Notes: generated by a model from the letters alone, not told the origin. DNA of 64,000 nucleotides from Mytilus galloprovincialis (GCF_965363235.1 NC_134846.1:7259001-7323000); one strand, 5' to 3'; counted from the first letter of the stretch, positions 47,561 through 59,520 are shown. Program-made: numbers and translations.

Positions 47561-48441
47561 ATAAAATAGTAGGTTTTGACAATATTAAAGCTTGATTTAT
47601 CACTTGTACTTTGACATTTCTTTAATTTCTGAAGTATTTTTTCCCTGTTCACCAAGAAATAATTAAATCTGGTCTATGTATGTGTGACTGACAATGAGAC
47701 AATTCTCCATCCATGTCATAATCAGTTTGGGGACAACCCCTTAATGTTATAAATATCCCTTTTACATGTTTTATGAGGGATCAATATAAGTTATAATATA
47801 TTTGTTTGTACAAAAGGGCTCATATTTTCTCAAAGAACTATATCTATCTGGTATTAAATGGTCAAAACATGTCCAAGAATTTTGTTATATTCCTGGACTT
47901 TAACCATGTTAACACATTTACTTTAACAGTTTAATATTATTAAAAACCAGGTGCTCCGCAGGGCGCAGCTTTATACAGTTGGGGCAAGTATGGACAAAAC
48001 ATTCAAGCGTGATACAGCTCTGAATTTGGATTGTGATCAAATTTTTGACATTACATGGTTTTTTTTTACACAAAACAAATGTCAAGATTTTACAAATCAA
48101 TTAAAGATTTCTTCTTCAAACTTATTTAAATCTAAAATTAAATAATTGACACAGCATAGGTTTCTGACACAGAATGAATGTGGTCTAATGAACTTAAAAA
48201 AAATTTTTTGCCTTTGAGCAATTCACTATGCTGTTGAATATTAATCCTCTAAAAGAAATGCTTGAAGAAATTTTCTTTTTATTTATGAAATCTGAAATGA
48301 GAAAAATTTAACCCCCCCCCATTTTTTTTTCACATCCCCGTTTCTCTTTTTCCAAAACTGATATCAATTCAAATTTCTAATGGAGTTTGCAACAATAACT
48401 ACTCTTTTAAATACATCATAAAATATAAAACAATAAAAAAA

Positions 48442-48718
48442 ACTTCATCAGCAACATTTAATATTGGCAAATTTCCAATTAAGTTATTTACATAAAGTTA
48501 TTGGCAAATAAAAATAGAAAATGACACCATAGTCATGTCTGGCAAATGTCCAACATACATTATCTAAAAACATTTTAGATAAGATAAGGAAAAAAAGCTT
48601 CATCAGCAACATTTTATATTGGCAAATTTCCAATGAAGTTATTTACATAAAGTTATTGGCAAATAAAAATAGAAAATGACATCATAGTCATGTCTGGCAA
48701 ATTTCCAACATATATTAT
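48442..48718. repeat. tandem duplication, two ~160-bp units
   Basis: 'cttcatcagcaacattt-atattggcaaatttccaat' through 'atagtcatgtctggcaaat-tccaacata-attatc' occurs twice in a row with few differences. It is absent from copy B. Confidence 0.88.
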
Positions 48719-49109
48719 CAACTACTATTCTATACAAAGAAAGATAACTCCAATTGAAAATTAATTGCTATTGCACAATATTGTGCAATTAAATATTTCT
48801 TGCTATTGTGCAATACTGTGCAATTGAAAATTTCTTGCTATTGCACAATACTTGATATGGAATCCTGATTTGGACCAACTTGAAAACTGGGCCCATAATC
48901 AAAAATCAAAGTACATGTTTAGATAAAGCATATCAAATTAGCCCAAGAATTTAATTTTTGTTAAAATCAAACTAAGTTTAATTTTGGACCCTTTGGACCT
49001 TAATGTAGACCAATTTGAAAACTGGACCAAAAATTAAGAATCTACATACATAGTTAGATTCGGCATATCAAAGAACCCCAATTATTCAATTTTTGATGAA
49101 ATCACACAA

Positions 49110-50230
49110 AGTTCAATTTTGGACCCTTTGGGCCCCTTATTCCTAAACTGTTAGGACCAAAACTCAAACTCCAAAATCAAACCCAACCTTCCTTTTATGG
49201 TCATAAACCTTGTGTTTAAATTTCATAGATTTCTATTTACTTATACTAAAGTTATGGTGCAAAAACCAAAAATAATGCTTATTTGGGCCCCTTTTTGGCC
49301 CCTAATTCATAAACTGTTGTGACCTCAACTCCAAAAATCAATCCCAACCTTCCTTTTGTGGTCATAAACCTTGTGTTAAAATTTCATTGATTTCTATTTA
49401 CTTATACTAAAGTTATTACGCGAAAACCAAGAATAATGCTTATTTGGGCCCTTTTTTGGCCCTTAATTCCTAAACAGTTGGAACCAAAACTCCCAAAATC
49501 AATCCCAACCTTCCTTTTGTGGTCATAAACCTTGTGTCAAAATTTCATAGATTTCTATTCACTTAAACTAAAGTTATAGTGCGAAAACCAAGAAAATGCT
49601 TATTTGGGCCCTTTTTGGCCCCTAATTCCAAAATATTGGGACCAAAACTCCCAAAATCAATCCCAACCTTCCTTTTGTGGTCATAAACCTTGTGTTAAAA
49701 TTTCATTGATTTCTAGTCACTTATACTAAAGTTATTACGCGAAAACCAAGAATAATGCTTATTTGGGCCCTTTTTTGGCCCTTAATTCCTAAACAGTTGG
49801 AACCAAAACTCCCAAAATCAATCCCAACCTTCCTTTTGTGGTCATAATAGTTATCAAAAGTACCAGGATTATAATTTTATACGCCAGACGCGCGTTTCGT
49901 CTACATAAGACTCATCAGTGACGCTCAGATCAAAATAGTTAAAAAGCCAAACAAATACAAAGTTGAAGAGCATTGAGGACCCAAAATTCCAAAATGTTGT
50001 GCCAAATACATAAACCTTGTGTCAAAATTTCATAGATTTCTATTCACTTAAACTAAAGTTATAGTGCGAAAACCAAGAAAATGCTTATTTGGGCCCTTTT
50101 TGGCCCCTAATTCCTAAAATATTGGGACCAAAACTCCCAAAATCAATCCCAACCTTCCTTTTGTGGTCATTAACCTTGTGTTAAAATTTCATAGATTTCT
50201 ATTCACTTTTACAAAAGTTAGAGTGCGAAA
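49110..50230. repeat. satellite-like array, six ~160-bp units
   Basis: 'ccttccttttgtggtcat' occurs at about 49187, 49348, 49509, 49667, 49828 and 50152. The spacing is 158-161 bp, except where a 161-bp element plus a 5-bp duplication interrupts the array. Copy B has four such units and copy C one. Confidence 0.9.
49848..50008. mobile_element. short element nested in the 160-bp array
   Basis: 161 bp with 5-bp target duplication CATAA (49843-49847 and 50009-50013), splitting 'gtggtcataaacc'. Contains 'acgccagacgcgcgtttcgtc' and 'agactcatcagtgacgctca', a sequence very common in mussel transcripts as I recall. No clear inverted ends; SINE-like or MITE-like. Confidence 0.8.
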
Positions 50231-50315
50231 ACTAAAAGTATTCGGACGACGACAACGACGACGCCAACGTGATAGCAATATACGACTAAAAAATTAAAAT
50301 TTTTGCGGTCGTATA

Positions 50316-51099
50316 ATAAGTGGACCCCTCTTTCAGAAAAAGTTGTTTAAAATATGATGAAACTCTCTCTGAGTACAAAATTCTAAGTTTTCAAAGGTTT
50401 TGTATAGAAGAACTATACAAATCCTTGGTATTTCTATTTTCTTTTCTACATCAGTAAAATAACCCCTTGTCTGAGGGAGGGTTGTTCTCAACCTGAGAAT
50501 AACAAACACAGGTCAAAGTACGGCCTTTTACACAGGGCTTTGATACAGACCAAACAGCATGCTATAAAGGATCCCAAAATTATTAGCGTACACAATTCGA
50601 ACAGGAAAACCAACGATCTAATTTGTATATCATGTATATCCAAACGGAAAAAATATCAATGAACAACATCAACAAACGATAACTGCTGAACGACAGGCCC
50701 CTCAATCAATCAGGACAGGTGCATAAACATGCAGCGGCTATGGATAGTTTTGTTTCGCCAGCATACAATATAATTGCAAATGAAGGCAAATCCTTCAGAA
50801 GTTCTTTGTACTTTATTCTAACAACGAACATTTTTTGATAGGGAATATAAGTAAGGGGGAAAGTAACCAATGTTTTGTTCTTTACAGGTATTTCCGCTGT
50901 TAAAAATTTATATCCGAGCACTCCCGCTTTGGATAAATAGGTTTCATGCTGAAACAAATATTCTCACAGATATTTACAAAGTGTGGTGTGGTGCTTTTAT
51001 GTTTAAAATCATTATATATATACAGGTTAGACTGTGATTTTAAAAACAAATGTTGATATCTTTTTATAATTTTTACAAAACAAACGGTGCGGGAAATGG
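50316..51099. other. intergenic with diverged R2-like repeat
   Basis: About 50500-50760 resembles the R2 family ('caatgaacaacatcaacaaacgataac', 'ggacaggtgcataaacatgc'). The rest is unidentified. Confidence 0.45.
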
Positions 51100-51220
51100 A
51101 CATGATTACATTTCCGGATGGGGGAAGCGGGAATATAAAAAAAATAAAAAAATTCTGTTTTGAAAAAAATAAGTGCGGGCAGGTCCGTCAAACAAGGAAT
51201 CAAATTGGTGTGGCCTAAAT
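51100..51220 (-). repeat. repeat R7, second copy (reverse)
   Basis: Ends 'caaattggtgtggcct', the reverse of the start at 47400. Confidence 0.6.
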
Positions 51221-51299
51221 GCTTTAGTTTCAAAGATACATGTAGAAGCCAAAAACTGCATTTTACCCCTACAACATGTACAGATGTATGTTCTATTGT

Positions 51300-51515
51300 T
51301 AGCCATGTCGGCATGTTGGTTTGCAAGCAAGGTCAATGGACACCTTTTTAAACTACATGTAGATACCCTAATGATGATTGTGGCCAACTTTAATTAAATT
51401 TGACCCTGTAGTTTCAGGAGAAGATTTTTGTAAAAGTTAACGATCACAGATGAAGGAGCTCAAATGATCAGAAAAGCTCACTTGGCTCTATGGGCTAGAT
51501 GAGCTTAAAATGCTA
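51300..51515 (+). repeat. dispersed repeat R6, fragment
   Basis: 'agccatgtcggcatgttgg', 'gataccctaatgatgattgtggccaa' and 'aaatttgaccctgtag' as in 46925-47045; the end 'gctcacttggctctatgggctagatgagctta' is the probable family terminus. Confidence 0.7.
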
Positions 51516-51567
51516 AATCTTACTATGTGATTACAAACTATACAAGTAACTTACATGTATATATAAA

Positions 51568-51946
51568 AAAGAAGATGTGGTATGATTGTCAATGAGACAA
51601 CTGTCCACAAGAGACCAAAATGACATAGACATTAACAATTATAGGTCACCGCACGGCCTTCAACAATGAGTAAAGCCCATACCACATAGTCAGCTGTAAA
51701 AGGACCCGATATGACAATGTAAAACAAATTCAAACGAGAAAACTAACGGTCTTATTTATATAAAAGAATGAACAGAAAACAAATATGTCACACATAAACA
51801 AACGACAACCACTCAATTACAGGCTCCTGACTTGGGGCAGACACATTCATAAATAATGTGGCGGGGTTAAACATGTTAGCCATGATCCCAACCCTCCCCC
51901 TAACCTGGGACAGTGGTATAACAGTACAACATAAGAACGAACTATA
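51568..51946 (+). repeat. dispersed bivalve repeat R2, copy 2 (interrupted)
   Basis: Starts 'agaagatgtggtatgattgt', ends 'cataagaacgaactata' where element B begins. What looks like its continuation ('aaaatcagttgaaatagg') resumes at 53699 and again at 54303 ('ctcatcagatggacaaaaatac'). Confidence 0.75.
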
Positions 51947-52482
51947 ACCAGATGCTCCCCAGGGTGCAGCTTTATACGACCGCAGAGGTTGAACCCTGAA
52001 CGGTTGGGGCAAGTATGGACACAAAATTCAAGCGGGATTCAGATCTAAATTTGGATTGTGATTAAATAGTTGACACAGCATAGGTTTCTTACACAGAATG
52101 AATGTGGTCTAATGAACTTAAAATATTTTTTTTGCCTTTGAGCAATTAACTATGCTGTTGAAAAAATGTTTGAAAAGAAATTTTCTTTTTATTTATGAAA
52201 TCTGAAATAAGAAAAATTTAACCCCCCCTTTTTTTTCACATCCCCCTTTCCCTTTTTCCAAAATTGATCTCAATTCAAATTTCTAATGGAGTTTGCAACA
52301 ATAACTACTCATTTAAATACATCACAAAATATTAAAACGAAAATAAAGTGCTTGTTATCACTGAATGGTAAAAATTGTTTTAATTTATCAGTTGGTAGTA
52401 AAAGTGAATATACATTGTATATTGTATAAAACAATGATTTAAGTTGATTCAACTACTATTCTGGACAAAGAAAGATAACTCC

Positions 52483-52720
52483 AATTGAAAATTTCTTGCT
52501 ATTGCACAAAATTGTGCAATTAGATATTTCATGCTATTGTGCAATACTGTGCAATTGAAAATATTTGCTATTGCACAATACTGTGCAATTGAAGATTTCT
52601 TGCTATTGCGCAATAGTGGCAATTGAAAAATTTTTGCTTTTGCACAATACTGTGCAATTGAAGATTTCTTGCTATTGCTGAATACTGTGCAATTGAAAAT
52701 TTCTTGCTATTGCACAATAC
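52483..52720. repeat. 34-bp palindromic minisatellite (attgcacaatactgtgcaat)
   Basis: About seven units of 'ttcttgctattgcacaatactgtgcaattgaaaa'. The core attgcaca-tactg-tgtgcaat type palindrome can fold into a hairpin in every unit. Copy A has only two or three. Confidence 0.9.
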
Positions 52721-52999
52721 TTTATATAATAATTTTGGATCCTGATTTGAACCAACTTGAAAACTGGGCCCATAATCAAAAATCTAAGTACATGTTTAGA
52801 TTCAGCATATCAAAAAAGCCCAAAGATTCAATTTTTGTTAAAATCAAACTAAACTTAATTTTGGACCCTTTGGACCTTAATGTAGACCAATTTGAAAACG
52901 GGACCAAAAATTAAGAATCTACATACACAGTTAGATTCGGCATATCAAAGAACCCCAATTGTTCAATTTTTGATGAAATCAAACAAAGTTCAATTTTGG

Positions 53000-53600
53000 A
53001 CCCTTTGGACCCCTTATTCCTAAACTGTTGGGACCAAAACTCCCAAAATTAAAGCCAACCTTCTTTTTATGGTTATAAACCTTGTGTTTAAATTTCATAG
53101 ATTTCTATTTACTTATACTAAAGTTATGGTACGAAAACCAAGAATAATGCTTATTTGGGCCCCTTTTTGGCCCCTAATTCATAAACTGTTGGGACCTCAA
53201 CTCCCAAAATCATTGTCAACCTTCCTTTTGTGGTCATAAACCTTGTGTTTAAATTTCATTGATTTCTATTTACTTATACTAAAGTTATTACGCGAAAACC
53301 AAGAATAATGCTTATTTGGGCCCTTTTTTGGCCCCTAATTCCTAAACTGTTGGAACCAAAACTCCAAAATCAATCCCAACCTTCCTTTTGTGGTCATAAA
53401 CCTTGTGTCAAAATTTCATAGATTTCTATTTACTTAAACTAAAGTTATAATGCGAAAACCAAGAAAATGCTTATTTGGGCCCTTTTTTGGCCCCTTATTC
53501 CTAAAATGTTGGGACCAAAACTTCCAAAATCAATCCCAACCTTCCTTTTGTGGTCATAAACCTTGTGTTAAAATTTCATAGATTTCTATTCACTTTTACT
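53000..53600. repeat. satellite-like array, four ~160-bp units
   Basis: 'cttccttttgtgg' or a variant at about 53059, 53219, 53379 and 53539. The units are the same as those at 49110-50230. Confidence 0.88.
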
Positions 53601-53717
53601 AAAGTTAGAGTGCGAAAACTAAAAGTATTCGGACGACGACGACGCCAACATCATACAGGTATACGACCAAAAAATTTTCAATTTTTTGCGGTCGTATAAA
53701 AATCAGTTGAAATAGGC

Positions 53718-54302
53718 CTAAAGGGGCTCGCGGGTATAAATCAATTTTTTTAATTCAATATAGGATTTTGCTATATTTTTCTATAAATGAACTCTATCTT
53801 ACATCTTATACTTAATAGAAAAATGAAACAAAAAAATGGGGTCACCGTTCATTTACGCTCACAATCTACATTCGAAAGAAGCATATATTTTTGTTAATGT
53901 CCTTTTTTTCTGTTGAACTAATAGGAGAAATAGCGGTAATATTGAAATAAAAAAAAGAACTAAATTACAGAAATCGCTTAAATTTTACAATTATTTAGTT
54001 TATGTACAGCGTATTCGAAAACAACAATAAAAAATATAGGTCACCGATGATATAAAAAAGATATTTCAATTTTAATGCCAAAAAATGGCATTTTTGCACC
54101 AAAGGGAGATAATTTGGGGCCTTTTCAATGATATCTACATTTTAAAAGTCACCCGGGGCCAACACGAATTAATTTTTTGGAATGATTTTTGTACCATATG
54201 ATAAAGTTACAACTACTCAAGGTAATAAATAAAATTTGTAATGAAAAATAAATGTTTAATTTTTTTCTGAAAATCTTATACGGTACCCGCGAGCCTCCTT
54301 AA
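53718..54302. mobile_element. TTAA-flanked non-autonomous transposon, copy 2
   Basis: Full-length relative of 26510-27118. The right end CTCCTTAA is intact; the left boundary reads 'cctaaagg' instead of TTAAGG. It sits inside the R2 copy, just beyond element B. Confidence 0.78.
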
Positions 54303-54740
54303 CTCATCAGATGGACAAAAATACATATACTTTAAGATGTAAGATTGATATTTAATATATTCTATAAGTATGTTTGTCAGATTTTTTTTTTCAATGTTTG
54401 AATTATCTCAACTTACATTTCTTAAAAAGATAACAAACAAATACATGTTTTTTTTAATACACAACACCTGAAATTTGTTGAAGTTAGGGGAAGTCAGAGC
54501 TGCCTCAAATACCTGGATTATGCAAATTAATAAAAATGAAGACATTTTTATTTTTATCTTGTTTCTGGCATGGTTATTTTTTTTCTAACCACTAACCAGG
54601 TCAGTATGTTCATCTAAAAAAAATGTCATTCACTCCCAACCCCGCCCCCCTGAGTATCAAATGTTCATCGAAGAAAGTGTACAAACAGCTTAAGCTTCCC
54701 TTTAGGAATTATGTGACTGCCATATATTAAATACCAACAG

Positions 54741-54909
54741 CAGGTGCGGATCCAGGGGGGTTGTTCCGAGGTTGGAACCCCCTCTTTTTTTGGGACGATC
54801 AATGCATTTGAATTGGGACATGTTGTTGAAACCACAACCCCCCTCCCCCCTTTGTCCTGGGTTAGGGCATAGGCAACCACCCTTTTTTAAATGGTTGGAT
54901 CCGCCCCTG
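54741..54909. mobile_element. MITE-like element with 'gcggatcc' inverted ends
   Basis: Left CAGGTGCGGATCC, right (reverse) CAGGGGCGGATCC. The inside has long G-runs and C-runs. Flanks 'accaacag' and 'accttcag' might be a worn 8-bp duplication. Ends resemble those of 40677-40835, but the body differs. Confidence 0.65.
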
Positions 54910-54960
54910 ACCTTCAGGCTAAGAACCCCAAAATGGACTACATGCTTTAGAAATGTTTCT

Positions 54961-54985
54961 ATATATATATATATATATATATATA
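54961..54985. repeat. (AT)n microsatellite
   Basis: Twelve AT units. Confidence 0.95.
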
Positions 54986-56370
54986 GTTTATAGAACTCTA
55001 TTCATGCTATTTGAACATTCAAAATTGAAGTCAATTCAAATAGAAACTTTAACTGTATTGATTTAAAACCCTTTATTTCACTTACACACAATGATAGAAT
55101 TAACACTTATCTATTCAATTTCAATGAAGTTCCATAAGATCATTATTTTTCATATTATAGTGCTATTTATTTTTACATGCATTTGAAACACAAAACATAT
55201 TAGATTTTTATGTACCTAGAATGCTAGGCCTTAATAACTTCGAGCCTGATTCTAGGGTTTTCTGTGCTTGGAGTAATTTTAATAACACTAACCCCATTTG
55301 AAACCTTTATCATAATGTAGAATGCTTAAAACTGTATCTGCATGCTGTTTTTTTATGTTATGTTTATATCATTTATACCCAGTAAGGTTTGGATTGTAAA
55401 TGACAAGCGATTCTAAATTAAAAAAAAAGTAAACATTGGCTTCATGCTACTTTCGCTTTCATTTTGGAACTTCCCCTTTAAACGCATGCGCCATCTTCCG
55501 CGTTTGCAAAATAATGTTTCCCCGAGATCACTATTTTTATGTGACCGATAAAGAGTATAAACGCGACTTAAATATTAAAGGTGAATATACAGAATATATG
55601 TTTTACCAGAAAACATACTATATTGGTGTTAAATGAAGAATAATTCTCGCTGTTAGCATAAATCGCTTAGGGAAGAACAGGATCGAACAGCACAAAATGG
55701 ACGTCGTTCGGTAAAGGTCGGTTATAATCCGGACCTATAATCACGTGATCCCGATCCGTGTTTGATTACACGAAGGTCATAAAAGCAACTTACCCCCAAT
55801 ACGCATAATTTATAACAGTCTTTATTTCAAACTTTAATAGTGTCTGAGACTAACACATTGTGTTAAAATAATTATACAAACCAGAGATGTATTATATGTC
55901 TCTGTACAAACTAACATTTAATGAATGGCTATTATCTATTTTTGATTTTATTGAACCATAAAGCGGATTATGTAAAATGTGAAGAGTCAAAAATTAGTTT
56001 AATTGTTCAATAAAATCAAAATAAATTATTGCCGTTCATTATAAATAAATTTCTATCAAAAATAAGGCTCAAAGAACTTTTTATATTATTTATATTATCA
56101 ATAACAACGTACACACATGTTGGCGTATGAATACACAACGTCAGAGTGGGCGTGTCGCCATCAAAATTGACAACATTGAAAATAAAACTAATAATTTTAA
56201 CCAATCAGAAGACAGTAAAAAGACCAAATTTATTTATATACATATGTTATAGGGACTACTGTCTCAGATTTTCAGATAGGGACCCCCGGTTTCAAAGTTA
56301 ATACATTTAAACTGATTGTATTTCTTTTTAGAACTTCACAACGTAAACCGTTTTGTTACCTCCACTCCAA
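54986..56370. other. intergenic, no gene seen
   Basis: AT-rich. The 66-codon frame at 55436-55636 has ordinary background composition. Confidence 0.4.
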
Positions 56371-56391
56371 CCCCCCCCCCCCCCCCCCCCC
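56371..56391. repeat. poly-C tract
   Basis: 21 C in a row, then 'acacacag'. Confidence 0.95.
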
Positions 56392-56505
56392 ACACACAGA
56401 CTTGGAGTTAAATGGTTGTTCTCTTATGGGTATGTTTTGATCATGGCATGAGCAATTTTTGCCGGCTGTAAATATAATAAATAATATAATTAAGATCGTT
56501 TAATA

Positions 56506-56811
56506 CAGAGACATATAATTATAGATTATCGTTGATCATCTCAACGAGATTGATTTTCTCGCTTGAGCCGGGACGGCGAAAGCGAGAAAGGCAATCGAGT
56601 TGAGATGACCAATGATAATCTGTTTATCGTTATTTTACCTATGAATACGTTGTCAATTTCATGTCAATTTCGTTAGCAACGCCATGCACGTGCCTGCTTA
56701 GTTTCTAGCGATAATTATCCATCTCAAGCGAGTAGCATAATATGAAAAATTATCACAAAAAAAGATCAAAGGAAAATGCACAAAATAGCGATAATACAAT
56801 ATATGTCTCTG
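56506..56811. mobile_element. MITE-like element with strong internal hairpin
   Basis: Ends 'cagagacatata' and (reverse) 'cagagacatata' are inverted repeats. Inside, 56524-56561 and 56581-56620 pair as long arms ('gattatcgttgatcatctc'...). The words 'cagagacatataat' and 'atgtctctg' also occur at 23929 and 55883, hinting at more copies. Confidence 0.7.
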
Positions 56812-56982
56812 GTTTATATAACATGTATAAATATCTGCATAGGCTAATATACTAACCAGTATAATTCTCCCAGATAAATATATATCTTCTTGAGTTTAAA
56901 ATTATATTATGTGAACACTGCATATATATGGAACGCCATGACTGCCTTACGTTAATGATCAGCATTATATGGAGAGCTCAAG

Positions 56983-57133
56983 CAGTGGCGGATCCAGAAT
57001 TTGTCATAAGTGGGGGCCCACTGACTGACCTAAGAGGGGGCCCGCTCCAGTCACGCTTCAGTGATTCCCTATATAAGCAACCAAATTTTTTCCCAAAAAG
57101 GGGGGCCCGGCCCCCCCCCTAAATCCGCCTCTG
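56983..57133 (+). mobile_element. MITE with 'ggcggat' inverted ends, copy 2
   Basis: Reverse complement of 40677-40835 over its length. Flanks 'tcaag' and 'tcaaa' are nearly a 5-bp target duplication. A frame through it is not a gene. Confidence 0.82.
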
Positions 57134-57140
57134 TCAAAAC

Positions 57141-57338
57141 CGTATATGAAGTGCTCACAACATTATATGCAGTGCCCACAACATTATATGCAGTGCCCAC
57201 AACATTAATATGAATTGCTCACAACATTATACAAAGTGGTCTAAACATTATATGCAGTGGTCACAACATTATATGAAGTGCTCACGACATTATATGAAGT
57301 GCTCACAACATTACATGAAGTGCTCACAACATTATACG
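57141..57338. repeat. 22-bp minisatellite (gtgctcacaacattatatgaa)
   Basis: Nine units by count, directly beside the MITE. Confidence 0.92.
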
Positions 57339-57681
57339 TTTTTTTTTATGAAGGTGATGATCGGTGATGGCAATGCTGATGTTTGATGTATGATGAGATT
57401 GATGTATGATGAGATGGTAGTGGTTCAGATTCGATAAACTTCGTTTTTTTAGCGGAAAATTACCGAATCCATAATTGGTAATGCGCAGCAAATAGAATTT
57501 AACAGTTATTAAAGTCATGTTATCATTAAGCAGTGGTATACAATATTTAAAACTGATTGAAATAAGGAAATTAAGAAGTATAATCAATTTACCACATTTT
57601 TTTTCCACACCAATTTAAACTTATTTTGATTATCATTTTCGTCATATTCACAACTTAATATGTATATACTTAGTGTTTAAT

Positions 57682-58702
57682 AAATTGCTTCGCCGAACGC
57701 AGCTAGATAGACCGCAGAGTTCCAACCCTGAACCGTTTGGGACAAAAATGAACACACTATTCACGCTTGATACAGGTCTGAATTTGGAATGTAATTAAAT
57801 ATTTGACACATAAAAGGTTTCTGACACAGAACAACTGTAGTCAAACAAGGATTTGTATAGTAAGATAGTCTTACTATACAAATCCTTGAGTCAAAGAACT
57901 TAAAATTGATTATGTAATTTAAATTTTTACTTATTATTTTGGTTTTGCACTTCGCTTTTGCGAATTGTCCCACCCCCTCAAAAAAAAATAAAAAAATACA
58001 CCCTTTTTTTGTTGATTTTGTGCAAACACTATGCTGTTATATGAAAGCATATTGACCCCAACCCGAAAAAGAAAAGAAAAATGTATCCCCCACTTTTTTT
58101 GACCCCCCCCCCAAAAAAAAAAATATATATATATCGGTCGATAAAGTGAAGATTTTTTTTTTTATTTCTGAAATCTGATATGAGAAAACATTTTCTTTAC
58201 ACGTAATTTTACAGCAGTGTAAGGGAGGTAATCAAACATGTCTGGATTACATCAATATATTTGGAATACCTTCCTTACACTAGTTTTAAATTGTCTTAAT
58301 TGGCCATTAACCAAGAAACCCTTGTTTCCCCCTTTTTTTGAGTCTAATTCCAAAACGTTTTGAGTCAGAACACCTCCCCCTCCACCCACCTTTCTAAGCA
58401 AATCATAACCATCCCTTTGTGCATGGTATGGAAATTCAGAGAGATTTATACACTTAAGGACTGGAAACTACAATCATAACCCCATTTTTGGCCCCTTATT
58501 CCTAAACAGTTGAGACCATAACCCCCAAATCAATCCCAAACTTTCTTTAATGGTTATAAACCTTGTGTAAAAGTTTAATTGATTTCTATTGACTTATACA
58601 GAAGTTATTATCCGGAAACCATCTGCCTTCGGCGACGCCGCCGCCGACGACGACGTGATAGCAATATACGACAATTTTTTTAAATCTTTTTGCAGTCGTT
58701 TT
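57682..58702 (+). mobile_element. Helitron/pearl-like non-autonomous element, copy C
   Basis: Diverged copy: 'ccgcagagttccaaccctgaaccgtttgggac', one ~160-bp unit (about 58490-58625), then 'cgccgccgacgacgacgtgatagcaatatacgac' and a worn 'tgcagtcgtttt' end. Lacks the palindromic array. Confidence 0.68.
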
Positions 58703-59261
58703 AAAACATTTAGATTTATACACATATATGAATAATTGTGCATTTCTGATCATTTAACTCTAAATAAATATCGTCAGATAACTCGGGACTGCAATTACTT
58801 GAAGATATGTTATGACCCAGGATTTTTTCAAGTAGAACCAAATATCTGTCCGACGGAATTATATTGTTCATTGCATTTTTTTTTTTTTATTAATGTTGGT
58901 CAGCGATGTTATTCGAAATAGAATTTTACTTAAACATTTACGATTTTCAATCTTATTTTAAAAAGGCATGGCACAGCAAATTGCCAATGTTTAGTGCAAA
59001 ATAACTAGTTTGTGAAGTGATCCATACAGGAGAAAGAAGCCCCACAGAAACAATCAAGATCCATCGTCAAAAGTAACTTTCCAGATAATGAAAAATATTC
59101 AGATATGAAATTTTCAACCTCTTACATTGATCTTAACATGGGATATAGAAATTTTTTTTTTAGCAAAAATAACAGAAATCCCAAGACTATAGACAAGCTT
59201 GTATTTGAGAAAAATTAGAACGCCAGTAACAACAACGAGAAGAATTCACAGTAAAACAATA

Positions 59262-59520
59262 CTTCCCAGACAACATTGGTACGTTGGCACAACGTTGGCC
59301 CAACGTTATTTTTAAACATTGGCCCAATGTATAAGTGCAAAGTGGCCCTATGTTGGCCCAACGTAATGGCTTAAACGTTGGCACAACGTTGTGAGGTTTT
59401 ATACAATACATTGGCCCAACGTTGGTCCAATGGTGAATACTTGCTTATGTTGAACAAACGTTAGGCCAACGTAGTTATACAAACTGTTAGCAAACGTTGG
59501 AACTCCGTTGGTTCAATCTA
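59262..59520. repeat. cluster of degenerate 'aacgttggcccaacgtt' palindromes
   Basis: More than ten half-sites 'acgttgg' or 'ccaacgt' in 260 bp, many arranged as inverted pairs, with irregular spacing. Confidence 0.85.

Larger units (their letters stand above)
47945..50315 (+). mobile_element. Helitron/pearl-like non-autonomous element, copy A
   Basis: Starts 'accaggtgctccgcagggcgcagc' and ends with a hairpin, 'atacgac...gcggtcgtata'. Internal parts: a ~160-bp tandem pair (48442-48718), a short 'attgcacaatactgtgcaat' palindrome array (48770-48850), and six ~160-bp units (about 49110-50230). A microsatellite-like 'ggacgacgacaacgacgacgcc' precedes the 3' hairpin. Shared start, end and order with 51947-53698 and 57682-58702 define a family. 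The layout recalls the 'pearl'/Helentron-like bivalve elements, but I cannot prove that class. Confidence 0.72.
51947..53698 (+). mobile_element. Helitron/pearl-like non-autonomous element, copy B
   Basis: Starts 'accagatgctccccagggtgcagctttatacgaccgcag' and ends 'ttttttgcggtcgtata'. Between them: a 34-bp palindromic minisatellite (52483-52720), a unique ~300-bp part, and four ~160-bp units. It is inserted into an R2 copy, so it is younger than that copy. Confidence 0.75.

Noticed and set aside
52483-52720. CRISPR-like array
   Set aside because: Units are contiguous without spacers, and the setting is an animal transposon.
56928-57122. 64-codon frame at 56928
   Set aside because: It crosses a MITE and its G-runs; not a gene.
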